A DNA stretch of 64,000 nucleotides, taken from the NCBI GenBank assembly GCA_937920275.1, contig CALGVD010000006.1, forward strand, positions 1-64,000. Reading direction: 5' to 3'. The DNA comes from an uncultured Pseudomonadota bacterium (GTDB lineage Bacteria; Pseudomonadota; Gammaproteobacteria; Steroidobacterales; Steroidobacteraceae). Position 1 is the stretch's first letter. Each line of letters begins with the position of its first letter. A program made the translations under genes and the position numbers. A model generated the notes under the pieces. The model searched no databases. It worked only from the letters and a program-made list of their open reading frames with translations, and was not told the origin of the DNA. Positions 46,892-54,873 of this stretch are shown here, one piece after another.

Positions 46892-47223
46892 GCGCCAACG
46901 ACAAGGACACCGATAAGGAACTCGCGCGGGTCAGCGTCCGCATACTCGACAAAGAGTTCATGATCGCCTGCCCCTACGAACAGCGCTCCGCGCTGCTCGA
47001 CTCCGCGCAGTACCTCGACGCGAAGATGCGCGAGGTCCGCGACAGCGGCAAGGTGGTCGGGATCGACCGCATCGCCGTCATCGCCGCCCTGAACCTCACC
47101 AATGAACTGCTGCGGCTGCAATCGCGCGAGCAGCAGCTGGAGACCGAACTGGGCGGTCGGGTGCGCGCCCTGCGCGAACGCATCGACGGTGCCGTCGCCC
47201 GCAGCCAACAGCTCGACCTCTGA
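46888..47223 (+). CDS. zapA: Cell division protein ZapA
   Basis: A 111-aa FtsZ-associated protein that bundles protofilaments at mid-cell. The globular head is VSVRILDKEFMIACPYEQRS with LLDSAQYLDAKMREVRDSGK. The C-terminal coiled coil starts at IAVIAALNLTNELLRLQSRE. The ATG overlaps the upstream stop. The order zapB-like, zapA, 6S RNA and fau is conserved and supports the call. Confidence 0.94.
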   Translation: MSANDKDTDKELARVSVRILDKEFMIACPYEQRSALLDSAQYLDAKMREVRDSGKVVGIDRIAVIAALNLTNELLRLQSREQQLETELGGRVRALRERIDGAVARSQQLDL

Positions 47224-47302
47224 GCGCAGCGCCACCGTCATCCTCGAGCGACCGGATCCGCAGGCGGTACAACGACCGCTTCGGCTGGTGTAGAGTGTTC
47301 AG

Positions 47303-47495
47303 GCGTCACCTGCAGTGTTCGACAGTGGATCGGGTACTGCCTCTCGACCCTAAGTTGGAACGCCCAGGGGCATCAGGTCTTGCCGCCAGCACTGTGCAAG
47401 TCCGCCTCGAGCGGAAAGCCTTACCTGGCGCAGGCCGCCCCACTTGTTGCTCTGTGTCGAGAGCAACGGTCCACACCGGCACAGGCGGGTGACGT
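47303..47495 (+). ncRNA. ssrS: 6S RNA
   Basis: A non-coding RNA of about 193 bases in the canonical site between zapA and fau. The closing helix is GCGTCACC near 47303-47310 with GGTGACG at 47488-47494. The 5' part CAGTGTTCGACAGTGGATCG and the 3' landmark GCGGAAAGCCTTACCTGGCG resemble the conserved UGUUCG and AGAAGCCUUA parts of E. coli 6S RNA. 6S RNA mimics an open promoter and holds sigma-70 polymerase in stationary phase. TAGAGT at 47291-47296 may be its -10. The exact ends are estimates. Confidence 0.85.
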
Positions 47496-47561
47496 CTCTA
47501 TCCTCGGCGCGCTGCGATGCGGCGCGCCGGCTCTAGCCCCGCTCTCTGGCATGGAGATCCC

Positions 47562-48218
47562 ATGGTGGAACTCGTGGCGCAAGCCTTGACGGCCAGCGAC
47601 CCGGCGACGCTGCGCAGCGAACTGCGGCGCGGACTACGGCGCAAAGCGCGCGCGGCACGCGCAGCGCTGCCGCCCGAAGAACGCCGCCGTGCCGAACAGG
47701 CCATCTCCCGCCACCTCATCGCTCAGCTTCGCGGCACCGGATCGCTCGCCCCACGCACGCGCATCGCCGGCTACCTCGCGGTGCGCAGCGAGATCGGCAT
47801 CGCGGATTTCCTGGCCTGCGCGATCGATGCGCAGTGCAGCGTCTTCCTGCCGCGCGTCACCGCCCCGCGTCTCGGTCGCATGACCTTCTCGCCTGCGGCC
47901 GCCACCAGACGCTGCGGCGCCTTCGGGATCCCGGAACCCGACAGCCGCGAACGGATCGACGCACGCTGGCTGCATATCGTGCTGCTGCCCTTGGTCGGCT
48001 TCGACGACGAGGGGAACCGCCTCGGGTCGGGAGCGGGGTTCTACGACCGTGCGCTCGCCTTCCGCGCCTGGCGCGACCACTGGCGCGGTCCGCAACTCAT
48101 CGGCGTGGCGCACTCCTGCCAACGGACGGCCGCCCTGCCGACGCTGCCCACCGATATCCCGCTCGATGCCGTGGTGACCGAAAAAGGCTTTTTTTCCCTA
48201 TCCGGAGCAACTCGATGA
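47562..48218 (+). CDS. fau: 5-formyltetrahydrofolate cyclo-ligase
   Basis: A 218-aa ATP-dependent enzyme that converts 5-formyl-THF to methenyl-THF. I use the ATG at 47562, with GGAG 5 bases before it; the frame is open from 47517 through the 6S tail. Family motifs are RGLRRKARAARAALPPEERR, GYLAVRSEIGIADFLACAID, VLLPLVGFDDEGNRLGSGAG with the following FYDRALAF, and IGVAHSCQRTAALPT. The gene is the usual downstream partner of 6S RNA (ygfA in E. coli). Its stop overlaps the EVE-domain gene. Confidence 0.95.
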   Translation: MVELVAQALTASDPATLRSELRRGLRRKARAARAALPPEERRRAEQAISRHLIAQLRGTGSLAPRTRIAGYLAVRSEIGIADFLACAIDAQCSVFLPRVTAPRLGRMTFSPAAATRRCGAFGIPEPDSRERIDARWLHIVLLPLVGFDDEGNRLGSGAGFYDRALAFRAWRDHWRGPQLIGVAHSCQRTAALPTLPTDIPLDAVVTEKGFFSLSGATR

Positions 48219-48679
48219 AGCATTGGCTGATGAAGAGCGAGCCCTCGGTGTTCGGCATCGACGATCTTGCGAAAGCGCCGCGGCGCACCAGCGGCTGGGA
48301 CGGCGTGCGCAACTATCAGGTGCGCAACATGCTGCGCGACGAGTTCGCGGTGGGCGATCTCGCGTTCTTCTACCACTCGAGTTGCCCGGAACCCGGCATC
48401 GCGGGCGTGATCAAGGTCGTGAAGGCGGGCTACCCCGATGCGACGGCGCTCGACCCGAAGCATCCGAACCACGATCCGACAGCGAGCCTCGATACGCCGC
48501 GTTGGTATCAAGTCGATGTACGCCTCGAACAGCGTTTTTCTCGTGTGATCACGCTCGATGAGCTGCGTGCGCACGAGCAGGACAAGCTGCATGGATTGCG
48601 CGTGCTGCAGCGGGGTAACCGGCTCTCCATCACGCCTGTCGATGCGGCGCATTGGCGCTTCGCCCTTTCGCTCCTCTGA
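48215..48679 (+). CDS. EVE-domain protein
   Basis: A 154-aa protein that is a single EVE (PUA-like) domain: MKHWLMKSEPSVFGIDDLAK, RRTSGWDGVRNYQVRNMLRD, VGDLAFFYHSSCPEPGIAGV and DTPRWYQVDVRLEQRFSR. EVE domains bind modified bases in nucleic acid, such as 5-methylcytosine derivatives, and are linked to RNA modification or to restriction of modified DNA. Here it is a stand-alone housekeeping version coupled to fau by ATGA. Its ligand is unknown. Confidence 0.93.
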   Translation: MKHWLMKSEPSVFGIDDLAKAPRRTSGWDGVRNYQVRNMLRDEFAVGDLAFFYHSSCPEPGIAGVIKVVKAGYPDATALDPKHPNHDPTASLDTPRWYQVDVRLEQRFSRVITLDELRAHEQDKLHGLRVLQRGNRLSITPVDAAHWRFALSLL

Positions 48680-48687
48680 CCAGTTGC

Positions 48688-48715
48688 TTGTTTTTTACAA
48701 TCGCGTGTATATACT
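48688..48715 (+). promoter_or_regulatory. Promoter of the 17-codon lysine/alanine peptide gene
   Basis: TTGTTT (48688-48693) and TATACT (48710-48715) with a 16-base, A/T-rich spacer form a good sigma-70-type promoter. An overlapping TTGCTT (48684-48689) with TATATA (48708-48713), 18 bases apart, is also possible. The region is markedly AT-rich compared with its surroundings. Confidence 0.65.
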
Positions 48716-48748
48716 CGGCCCGGGACTAACCACAACTGGAGACCTATC

Positions 48749-48802
48749 ATGGCTAAGGCCAAGAAGAAGGCTGCTAAGAAGAAAGCCGCCAAGAAGAAGT
48801 AA
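48749..48802 (+). CDS. 17-aa lysine/alanine-rich peptide
   Basis: The ATG at 48749 encodes [17 protein letters not shown] and ends in TAA. Ten of 17 residues are Lys and six are Ala. GGAG lies 7 bases before the ATG (a strong Shine-Dalgarno), a promoter lies 30-60 bases upstream, and a strong hairpin terminator follows at 48861. It therefore looks like a complete one-gene unit. I do not recognise a named family; the sequence resembles histone-H1-like tails and bacterial AlgP/Hc1-type KA repeats. It could bind nucleic acid or ribosomes. Codon use (AAG-rich) fits lysine repeats only and is not a transfer signal. Confidence 0.7.
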   Translation: MAKAKKKAAKKKAAKKK

Positions 48803-48860
48803 GATCCTCACGGATCTTCGGCGCACGTGATGAAAATCCCGTCGTCGCTTCTATAAATGG

Positions 48861-48890
48861 AGATGCCCGCGAAAGCGGGCATCTTCATTT
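48861..48890 (+). terminator. Intrinsic terminator after the K/A peptide gene
   Basis: AGATGCCCGC and GCGGGCATCT form a perfect 10-bp stem with a GAAA tetraloop, followed by TCATTT. It lies about 58 bases after the peptide stop and 40 bases before rpiA, so it should isolate the peptide unit from rpiA. Confidence 0.85.
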
Positions 48891-48930
48891 GGGCTCCCTG
48901 AAAACCCTGCAGATCACGAGGAAAACAGCC

Positions 48931-49590
48931 ATGTCCGATGCAGCACGGGGCAAGCAAGCGGCAGCCGAAGCCGCCCTCGAGTTCCTCACCGACGACACCA
49001 TCATCGGCGTCGGCACAGGATCGACCGTCAACTTCTTCATCGATGCGCTCGCCACCCGGCGCGACCGGGTGCGCGGTGCCGTCTCCTCTTCCGAAGTCTC
49101 CACGGCACGTCTCCGGGCGGCCGGCATCGAGGTGTTGGACCTCAACCAGACCGGCGATCTGGAACTCTATGTCGATGGCGCCGACGAGGCGGACCGCCAC
49201 GGGCGTCTCATCAAAGGCGGCGGCGGCGCGCTGACACGCGAGAAGATCGTCGCGGCAGCCTCTCGGCGCTTCGTCTGCATCGTCGATGACAGCAAGGTGG
49301 TCGATGTACTCGGCCGCTTCCCGCTGCCGGTTGAAGTGATCCCGATGGCCCGCTCCTATGTGGCGCGTCAACTGCTGAAGCTCGGCGGACAACCGGTGTT
49401 GCGCGAGGCATTCATCACCGACAACGGCAATCCCATCCTCGATGTGCACGGGCTGCGCATCCTCGACCCGCCTGCACTCGAGGCCGCCATCAACGGCATC
49501 GCCGGCGTCGTCACCGTCGGCCTGTTCGCCCAGCGCGCCGCAGATATCGTGCTGGTCGGCGACGCGGGTGGCGTGCGGCTCCTCAAATGA
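48931..49590 (+). CDS. rpiA: Ribose-5-phosphate isomerase A
   Basis: A 219-aa enzyme of the pentose phosphate pathway. The ATG at 48931 has GAGG 9 bases upstream. Signatures are [78 protein letters not shown] (with the catalytic Glu) and [19 protein letters not shown]. The length is the same as E. coli RpiA. The stop overlaps the GST gene. Together with rpe further on, it feeds ribose phosphate to purine synthesis. Confidence 0.96.
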   Translation: MSDAARGKQAAAEAALEFLTDDTIIGVGTGSTVNFFIDALATRRDRVRGAVSSSEVSTARLRAAGIEVLDLNQTGDLELYVDGADEADRHGRLIKGGGGALTREKIVAAASRRFVCIVDDSKVVDVLGRFPLPVEVIPMARSYVARQLLKLGGQPVLREAFITDNGNPILDVHGLRILDPPALEAAINGIAGVVTVGLFAQRAADIVLVGDAGGVRLLK

Positions 49591-50483
49591 GCGAGACACG
49601 CGACACGAGCCGCGATATCCCGAGCGGCTACACCCCGCCCGCGGTCTGGGTCTGGAACAAGGGCGGCGGCGGGCGTTTCGCCGCCATCAACCGTCCGACC
49701 GCTGGCCCGACCCACGAGCATGAGTTACCGGTCGGCCGTCATCCGCTGCAACTCCACTCTCTCGGCACCCCGAACGGCGTCAAAGTCACGGTGCTGCTCG
49801 AGGAACTGCTCGCCCTCGGTCATTCAGGGGCTGAATACGATGCCTGGCTGGTGCGTATCAACGAGGGGGACCAGTTCACGAGCGGCTTCGTGGCTGTGAA
49901 CCCGAATTCCAAGATCCCGGCGCTGCTCGATCGCTCCACCTTGCCGCCGACCCGGGTGTTCGAGTCCGGCTCGATCCTGCTCTACCTCGCCGAGAAGTTC
50001 GGGGCATTCCTGCCGCCCGCGGGTGCGCAACGGGTCGAGTGTCTCAACTGGCTCTTCTGGCAGATGGCGAGCGCGCCGTATCTCGGCGGCGGCTTCGGCC
50101 ATTTCTATGCCTATGCTCCGGTGAAGATCGAGTACGCGATCGACCGCTTCGCGATGGAAGCCAAGCGTCAGATGGATGTGCTCGACCGGCGGCTCGCCGG
50201 ATCACCGTGGCTTGCGGGTCCGGAATACACCATCGCCGACATCGCGGTGTGGCCCTGGTACGGGGTGCTGGCGCTCGGCGAACTCTACGGTGCAGGCGAG
50301 TTCCTGCAGGTGCAGGACTATCCGCACCTCCGTCGTTGGGCGGAGACCATCGCTGCGCGACCCGCGGTGCAGCGCGGTCGACGCGTGAACCGCAGCTGGG
50401 GCGATCCGGCTGGACAACTGGCCGAGCGGCACGACGCGACCGATCTCGATCGACCGGGCGTACGGCCAGAAGACTCGCGCTGA
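49587..50483 (+). CDS. Glutathione S-transferase family protein, YghU-like
   Basis: A 298-aa protein of the nu-class GST family (YghU, a disulfide-bond oxidoreductase). Features are [20 protein letters not shown] and [20 protein letters not shown] at the N-terminus, the thioredoxin-like domain ([46 protein letters not shown]) and the all-helical domain with [20 protein letters not shown]. Family members bind two glutathiones and reduce disulfides or peroxides. It is coupled to rpiA and ends before a bidirectional terminator. It is not SspA. Confidence 0.92.
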   Translation: MSETRDTSRDIPSGYTPPAVWVWNKGGGGRFAAINRPTAGPTHEHELPVGRHPLQLHSLGTPNGVKVTVLLEELLALGHSGAEYDAWLVRINEGDQFTSGFVAVNPNSKIPALLDRSTLPPTRVFESGSILLYLAEKFGAFLPPAGAQRVECLNWLFWQMASAPYLGGGFGHFYAYAPVKIEYAIDRFAMEAKRQMDVLDRRLAGSPWLAGPEYTIADIAVWPWYGVLALGELYGAGEFLQVQDYPHLRRWAETIAARPAVQRGRRVNRSWGDPAGQLAERHDATDLDRPGVRPEDSR

Positions 50484-50540
50484 GGCTGCGCTGCGCATCG
50501 CCATCCTCGACTGCAGGACAAGGGATTGCAGGACAAAGAA

Positions 50541-50580
50541 AAAGGCCCGCATCGTTTCGGCGATGCGGGCCTCTTTTTTG
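50541..50580 (+). terminator. Bidirectional intrinsic terminator
   Basis: GGCCCGCATCG (50544-50554) pairs with CGATGCGGGCC (50561-50571) around a TTTCGG loop. CTTTTTT follows on the plus strand (end of the GST gene) and an A-run on the left gives a T-run on the minus strand, so it also ends the rplM-rpsI-tRNA transcript. Confidence 0.9.
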
Positions 50581-50652
50581 GCTGGGGGACTAGGATTCGA
50601 ACCTAGGTAAACGGAGTCAGAGTCCGTTGTCCTACCGCTAGACGATCCCCCA
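50579..50652 (-). tRNA. glnV: tRNA-Gln (CUG)
   Basis: A 74-base tRNA with encoded CCA. The acceptor TGGGGGA pairs with TCCCCCA, the anticodon loop is CTCTGAC with anticodon CTG at 50620-50618, and the T loop is GTTCGAATC. Gln identity follows from the anticodon and the U1-A72-type weak first pair typical of tRNA-Gln. It lies 38 bases after rpsI on the same strand and just before the terminator, so it may be part of the ribosomal-protein transcript. Confidence 0.95.
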
Positions 50653-50690
50653 AAAAGCTTCCGAGGGTCGGAACGCGTCCCTGTTGGCGA

Positions 50691-51080
50691 TCAGCGCTTG
50701 GAGTACTGCGGACCGCGACGGGCCTTGCGGCGGCCGACCTTCTTACGCTCCACCTCGCGGGCATCGCGGGTGACGAACCCGGCGACGCGCAGCGGCTGGC
50801 GCAACGATTCATCATACTCGATGAGTGCGCGGGTGATGCCGTGGCGGATCGCGCCGGCCTGGCCGGTGATGCCACCGCCCGCGACCGTCACATCGACATC
50901 GAACCGGCCGAGCGTATCGGTCAGCTCGAGCGGCTGACGCACGATCATGCGGCCCGTCTCGCGACCGAAGAAATTCTCGATGGTGCGGGTGTTGATCGTG
51001 ATGCGGCCGGAGCCGGGCTTGAGGAACACACGGGCCGTGGAGGTCTTGCGGCGGCCGGTGCCGTAGTTCGTGGCGGGCAT
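50691..51080 (-). CDS. rpsI: Ribosomal protein uS9
   Basis: A 129-aa 30S protein. It begins [20 protein letters not shown] and ends [18 protein letters not shown], the C-terminal tail that reaches the P-site t[23 protein letters not shown] is the S9 signature. It follows rplM by 22 bases in the universal rplM-rpsI pair. Confidence 0.98.
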   Translation of the reverse strand: MPATNYGTGRRKTSTARVFLKPGSGRITINTRTIENFFGRETGRMIVRQPLELTDTLGRFDVDVTVAGGGITGQAGAIRHGITRALIEYDESLRQPLRVAGFVTRDAREVERKKVGRRKARRGPQYSKR

Positions 51081-51102
51081 TCAGTATTCCTGCGCTGTTC
51101 GA

Positions 51103-51531
51103 TCAGATGTTGAGGGGCTTCGGCTGCTGCGCCGAGTGCGGATGGGTATCGCCCGCGAAAACATGCAACTTGCGGTACATGCTCCGGCCGAGGATGGTCT
51201 TCGGCAGCATGCCTTTGACAGCGAACTGGATGACGCGCTCGGGGTGCTCCTTGAGGAGTTTGCCGAGGGCGATGGACTTGATGCCACCGATCGCACCGGT
51301 GTGGTGGTAGTAGATCTTGTCGGTCATCTTCGCGCCCGTGACGCGGACTTGCCCGGCGTTCAACACGACGATGTGGTCGCCCATGTTGACGTGAGGGCTG
51401 TAGTCAGCCTTGTGCTTGCCCTTGAGGCGCAACGCGATCTGCGAGGCGAGCCGACCGAGCGTTTTGCCCGTGGCATCGACGACAAACCAGTCTCCCCGCA
51501 CGGTGGCGGGCTTGGCGAAAACAGTGCTCAT
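51103..51531 (-). CDS. rplM: Ribosomal protein uL13
   Basis: A 142-aa 50S protein, the same length as E. coli L13. Signatures are [60 protein letters not shown] and [24 protein letters not shown] lies 8 bases before the ATG. It is first in rplM-rpsI-tRNA-Gln. Confidence 0.98.
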   Translation of the reverse strand: MSTVFAKPATVRGDWFVVDATGKTLGRLASQIALRLKGKHKADYSPHVNMGDHIVVLNAGQVRVTGAKMTDKIYYHHTGAIGGIKSIALGKLLKEHPERVIQFAVKGMLPKTILGRSMYRKLHVFAGDTHPHSAQQPKPLNI

Positions 51532-51596
51532 ATCTGGATCTCCGCTCGCGACGGACCGGAATACCCGGTGGCCACAAGTCCCGAAAAAGGGTGCGA

Positions 51597-51625
51597 AGTT
51601 TACTCAAGCCGCGCGGGGTTTGCAA
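51597..51625 (-). promoter_or_regulatory. Candidate rplM promoter
   Basis: On the minus strand TTGCAA (51625-51620) and TAAACT (51602-51597) are separated by exactly 17 bases. Each has four of six consensus bases. The start would be near 51590, leaving a leader of about 58 bases before rplM. Confidence 0.5.
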
Positions 51626-51751
51626 AACCTCCCGCAAAGGCGCACTCGGGCCCCGGTCGGCGACCGGCTTGTCCACCCTGTGGACGGATGATGTAAAACT
51701 CGCCAGCGCAGCGGGACCCCGCCCCTACAAATGCGGCCGGAGCGGCCGTTA

Positions 51752-51757
51752 TATAAT
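51752..51757 (+). promoter_or_regulatory. Candidate coq7 promoter -10 (TATAAT) adjoining the start codon
   Basis: A perfect TATAAT in ATATAATGTGCC ends 5 bases before the coq7 ATG. Transcription would begin at or next to the A of the start codon, which predicts a leaderless mRNA. No Shine-Dalgarno is present. A convincing -35 is not seen. Confidence 0.5.
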
Positions 51758-51762
51758 GTGCC

Positions 51763-52410
51763 ATGCGAAACAACCACCCGATCGATCCGCTGTTGATGAC
51801 GCTCGATCGGGCGCTGCGGTCCGTGTTCGCCCCCCCCTTGGCGAACCGGCCCCTGCCGCAGCCCGCGGGCGACCTTTCGCTGCCGGAAGCGCCCCTGACG
51901 GAGGCCGAGCGGAAAGCCTCGGCCGCCCTGATGCGGGTCAACCACGCGGGCGAGGTCGCTGCGCAGGCGCTCTACCACGGTCAGGCCGCATTCGCCGCCC
52001 GGCCCGAGGTGCGCACGCTGCTCGAGGATGCCGCGCGTGAGGAAGCCGACCACCTCGCGTGGTGCGAGCAGCGGCTGCGCGAACTCGGTTCCCGGCCGAG
52101 CCTGCTCGGGCCGCTCTGGTACGCCGGGTCCTTCGCGCTCGGCGCCGCGGCCGCATTCGCCGGCGATCGCGCGAGCCTCGGTTTCGTGAGCGAGACCGAG
52201 CGCCAGGTCGAGGGCCACCTCGATTCTCACCTCGCGCGCCTGCCGGCTCACGATGTACGCAGTCGGGCGATCCTCGAAGCCATGCGCAGCGACGAGATCG
52301 AGCATGGCGCGGAAGCGCGCGCCGCGGGCGGCGTCGAGCTGCCCTCGCCGGTGCGCGCTGCGATGCGCGCCTCGGCCAAGGTCATGACCACCACGAGCTA
52401 TTGGCTATGA
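51763..52410 (+). CDS. coq7: Demethoxyubiquinone hydroxylase Coq7
   Basis: A 215-aa di-iron monooxygenase of the ubiquinone pathway, replacing UbiF. The carboxylate/His ligands are in [20 protein letters not shown] (Glu), [19 protein letters not shown] (ExxH), [17 protein letters not shown] (Glu) and [17 protein letters not shown] (ExxH). The ATG at 51763 has no Shine-Dalgarno and sits just behind a TATAAT. The next in-frame ATG (51796) also lacks one. coq7 followed by a CRP/Clp regulator resembles xanthomonads. With ubiH and ubiI in the window, ring hydroxylation is well covered. Confidence 0.94.
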   Translation: MRNNHPIDPLLMTLDRALRSVFAPPLANRPLPQPAGDLSLPEAPLTEAERKASAALMRVNHAGEVAAQALYHGQAAFAARPEVRTLLEDAAREEADHLAWCEQRLRELGSRPSLLGPLWYAGSFALGAAAAFAGDRASLGFVSETERQVEGHLDSHLARLPAHDVRSRAILEAMRSDEIEHGAEARAAGGVELPSPVRAAMRASAKVMTTTSYWL

Positions 52411-53195
52411 CACCCGCCGCCGCCCTTCCGCGCCCCTCGCCGAGAAAGCTGCCCGTCCGCGAAGCGCCCACCCTCTCACCCGGGCTACAGCTGTTCCTGC
52501 AGCATGCCCGCAGACGGTCCGTCCCTTCGAAGACCGTGCTCGTCAGCGCCGGCGAGACCGCCGAGCAGTTGTTCTATGTGTTGGCCGGTTCGGTCGAGGT
52601 GCTGATCGAGGACGATAGCGGCAACGAGATCGTGCTGGCCTATCTCTCGAAGGGACAGTTCTTCGGCGAGATGGGGCTGTTCGGCATCGACAGGCGCACC
52701 GCCTTCGTGCGGGCCCGCGGCCGTGCCGAGATCGCGGAGATCCCGTATTCCCGGTTCCGACAACTGGCGAACGAGACGCCGTCGCTCACCTTCGAGATCG
52801 CCACCCAACTCGCGATGCGCCTCGAGCGCACCAACCGCAAGCTCGGCGATCTCGCCTTCGTCGATGTCAGCGGACGCATCGCGCATGCGCTGCTCGATCT
52901 CTGCGACGAACCGGAGGCGATGACCCACCCCGAGGGCACACAGATCCGGGTGTCACGCCAAGAGCTTTCGAGGCTGGTCGGCTGTTCGCGCGAGATGGCC
53001 GGACGCGTGCTCAAAGCCCTCGAGACGCAGGGCCTGCTGCAGGCTCGCGGCAAGACCATCGTGCTCTACGATGTCCGCCCGGCGTCGCGCGGCATGGCGG
53101 CCGCTCGCACGATGAAGACGCTGCCCGGCAAGCCCGGTCGGGCTCAACCGGCCGCAGCGATCGCTGCGCGCATGGCCCGCACCGTCGCCGCGTAA
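52407..53195 (+). CDS. CRP/Clp/Vfr-family transcriptional regulator
   Basis: A 262-aa global regulator whose ATG overlaps the coq7 stop (ATGA). The cyclic-nucleotide-binding domain has [20 protein letters not shown] and [20 protein letters not shown], keeping the Glu and Arg that hold cAMP in CRP (with Thr for the next Ser). The dimer helix has [20 protein letters not shown]. The DNA-binding helix reads [20 protein letters not shown], with the RE..GR residues that read TGTGA half-sites. The sequence is close to Xanthomonas Clp, which responds to c-di-GMP; which ligand applies here is open. A basic tail of about 35 residues extends past CRP, and its end overlaps rpe. Confidence 0.92.
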   Translation: MTPAAALPRPSPRKLPVREAPTLSPGLQLFLQHARRRSVPSKTVLVSAGETAEQLFYVLAGSVEVLIEDDSGNEIVLAYLSKGQFFGEMGLFGIDRRTAFVRARGRAEIAEIPYSRFRQLANETPSLTFEIATQLAMRLERTNRKLGDLAFVDVSGRIAHALLDLCDEPEAMTHPEGTQIRVSRQELSRLVGCSREMAGRVLKALETQGLLQARGKTIVLYDVRPASRGMAAARTMKTLPGKPGRAQPAAAIAARMARTVAA

Positions 53196-53839
53196 TCCAA
53201 GCTGCCGAAGATCGCCGAGCCTGCCACGAAGGTGTCCGCGCCGGCTGCGGCCACCTCGCCGATGTTATCGACCTTGATGCCGCCATCCACCTCGAGGCGG
53301 ATGTCGCGGCCGCTTGCGGCGATGCGCCCACGCACCGCCCGGATCTTCTCGAGCGTCGCCGGGATAAATGCCTGACCACCGAATCCGGGGTTCACCGACA
53401 TCAGCAACACAAGATCGAGCTGCTCCAGCGTGTGATCGAGCCACGCGAGCGGCGTCGCAGGGTTGAGCACGATTCCGGGGCGGCAACCATGCTCGCGGAT
53501 GAGCGCGATCGTGCGATCGACATGATCGCTCGCCTCCGGGTGGAAGCTGATCCAGCTCGCACCCGCCTTGGCGAAGTCGGCGACCAAGCGATCGACCGGT
53601 CGCACCATCAGATGGACATCGATGGGGGCGGTGATCCCGTGCTTGCGCAAGGCCTCGCAGACCAACGGCCCGATCGTGAGGTTCGGGACATAGTGGTTGT
53701 CCATCACATCGAAGTGGATGAGGTCGGCCCCCGCATCAAGCACCGCTTCCACCTCGGCGCCAAGCCGGGCGAAATCAGCCGACAGGATGGACGGCGCGAT
53801 CCAGGGGGTGTTCGACACGGACGCAGGCTTGGCGGTCAC
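53144..53839 (-). CDS. rpe: Ribulose-phosphate 3-epimerase
   Basis: A 231-aa pentose-phosphate enzyme. Signatures are [77 protein letters not shown] and [20 protein letters not shown], with the metal-binding His and Asp. The GTG start at 53839 overlaps the djlA stop (GTGA). Its last 52 bases overlap the end of the convergent CRP-like gene, so the two mRNAs can pair. Confidence 0.96.
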   Translation of the reverse strand: MTAKPASVSNTPWIAPSILSADFARLGAEVEAVLDAGADLIHFDVMDNHYVPNLTIGPLVCEALRKHGITAPIDVHLMVRPVDRLVADFAKAGASWISFHPEASDHVDRTIALIREHGCRPGIVLNPATPLAWLDHTLEQLDLVLLMSVNPGFGGQAFIPATLEKIRAVRGRIAASGRDIRLEVDGGIKVDNIGEVAAAGADTFVAGSAIFGSLDYAATVRAMRAAIAAAG

Positions 53840-54822
53840 GGTTTCATTCCTCGCGCTGCGCGGATGATGTCCCAGGCTTCGATGATCTGCTGGGTACGTT
53901 GCTTGGCATGTTCGAGCATCGATTCGGGCAACCCGTTGGCCCGAAGTTTATCAGGGTGATGCCGTGACAGCTGTCGACGATACGCCTTGGTGATCGCGTC
54001 GTCCGCCGCCGATTGCCGCACACCGAGCACCTCGTAGGCCTCCGCCAGCGACATGCGCGGCACCGCACCGGGGGCGCGTCCCGCGCCAGCGCCACGCGTC
54101 TCACCGCGGCCCGCCGCACCCGGGGCTGCACCGGCGCCTTGGGGACCTGTCCCCGCTGCGCGCTCGCCGTTCCCCTGACCCTGCCGACCATGACGCTGTC
54201 GCAGCACCGTCTCGAGCCGCGCGAACTCGAGGCCGCCCACGCCCAACATCGCTGCGATGCGGATCAACAGCGGGCGCGACGGTCCGCGCAGATCCGATCC
54301 GCCGAGCGCGGCACGCAGCTGGATCTCAAGGAAGGTGCGCGCCAGGTCCGGACGCCCTGCACAAGTGCGGCGCAGCGCCATCACGGCACGGCTGAGGTCA
54401 TAGTCCGGATGTTTGCCGCGGTTGAAGTGACCGATCGCGTCGCTGACCTGCGCCTCGCCGAGCCGGAAGGCGGACATCACCGCGCCTGCCGCGCGGATGT
54501 CCTGCTCCGAGACGCGCCCGTCCGATTTGGCCACATGACCCATGACCTCGAAGGTGGTGCGGAAATAGCGCTCGGCGACCGCGAGCGGGTCGCTCACCCC
54601 CACCGCCTCGTCCTCGGTATCGCCACCCTCGGCCGCCTCGGCGGCCTCGGCGTCCTCCACCCAGTGTTGCGGGCGGCGGCGCTGCGAGGCACGCAGATCC
54701 CGCGCACCGGCGTCGAGCTTGTCATCGACGAGGTGCCCAGCGATCACGCCCAAGACCGCGCCTATGCCACCGCCGGCCAAAGCCCCGAGTGCGCCGCCGA
54801 AGAGTTTCCCCGACCATTTCAT
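53836..54822 (-). CDS. djlA: DjlA-like co-chaperone (TerB and J domains)
   Basis: A 328-aa membrane-anchored J-protein. The N-terminal glycine-rich helix (residues 6-32, [20 protein letters not shown]) is the DjlA type. The TerB domain (about 85-205) shows [20 protein letters not shown] and a Gly/Ala-rich linker (about 215-255) follows. The C-terminal J domain has [20 protein letters not shown] and [12 protein letters not shown] with the HPD motif that stimulates DnaK. It is coupled to rpe downstream and divergent from purC. Confidence 0.93.
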   Translation of the reverse strand: MKWSGKLFGGALGALAGGGIGAVLGVIAGHLVDDKLDAGARDLRASQRRRPQHWVEDAEAAEAAEGGDTEDEAVGVSDPLAVAERYFRTTFEVMGHVAKSDGRVSEQDIRAAGAVMSAFRLGEAQVSDAIGHFNRGKHPDYDLSRAVMALRRTCAGRPDLARTFLEIQLRAALGGSDLRGPSRPLLIRIAAMLGVGGLEFARLETVLRQRHGRQGQGNGERAAGTGPQGAGAAPGAAGRGETRGAGAGRAPGAVPRMSLAEAYEVLGVRQSAADDAITKAYRRQLSRHHPDKLRANGLPESMLEHAKQRTQQIIEAWDIIRAARGMKP

Positions 54823-54873
54823 CCTGCAATACTACCAATCCCCGGTGATCGGCCGGAACGGACCGGAGCACGC

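Noticed and set aside
49587-50483. GST-family gene as the missing sspA
   Set aside because: Its long N-terminal extension and motifs match YghU-type GST, not the SspA family, and it is unlinked to sspB.
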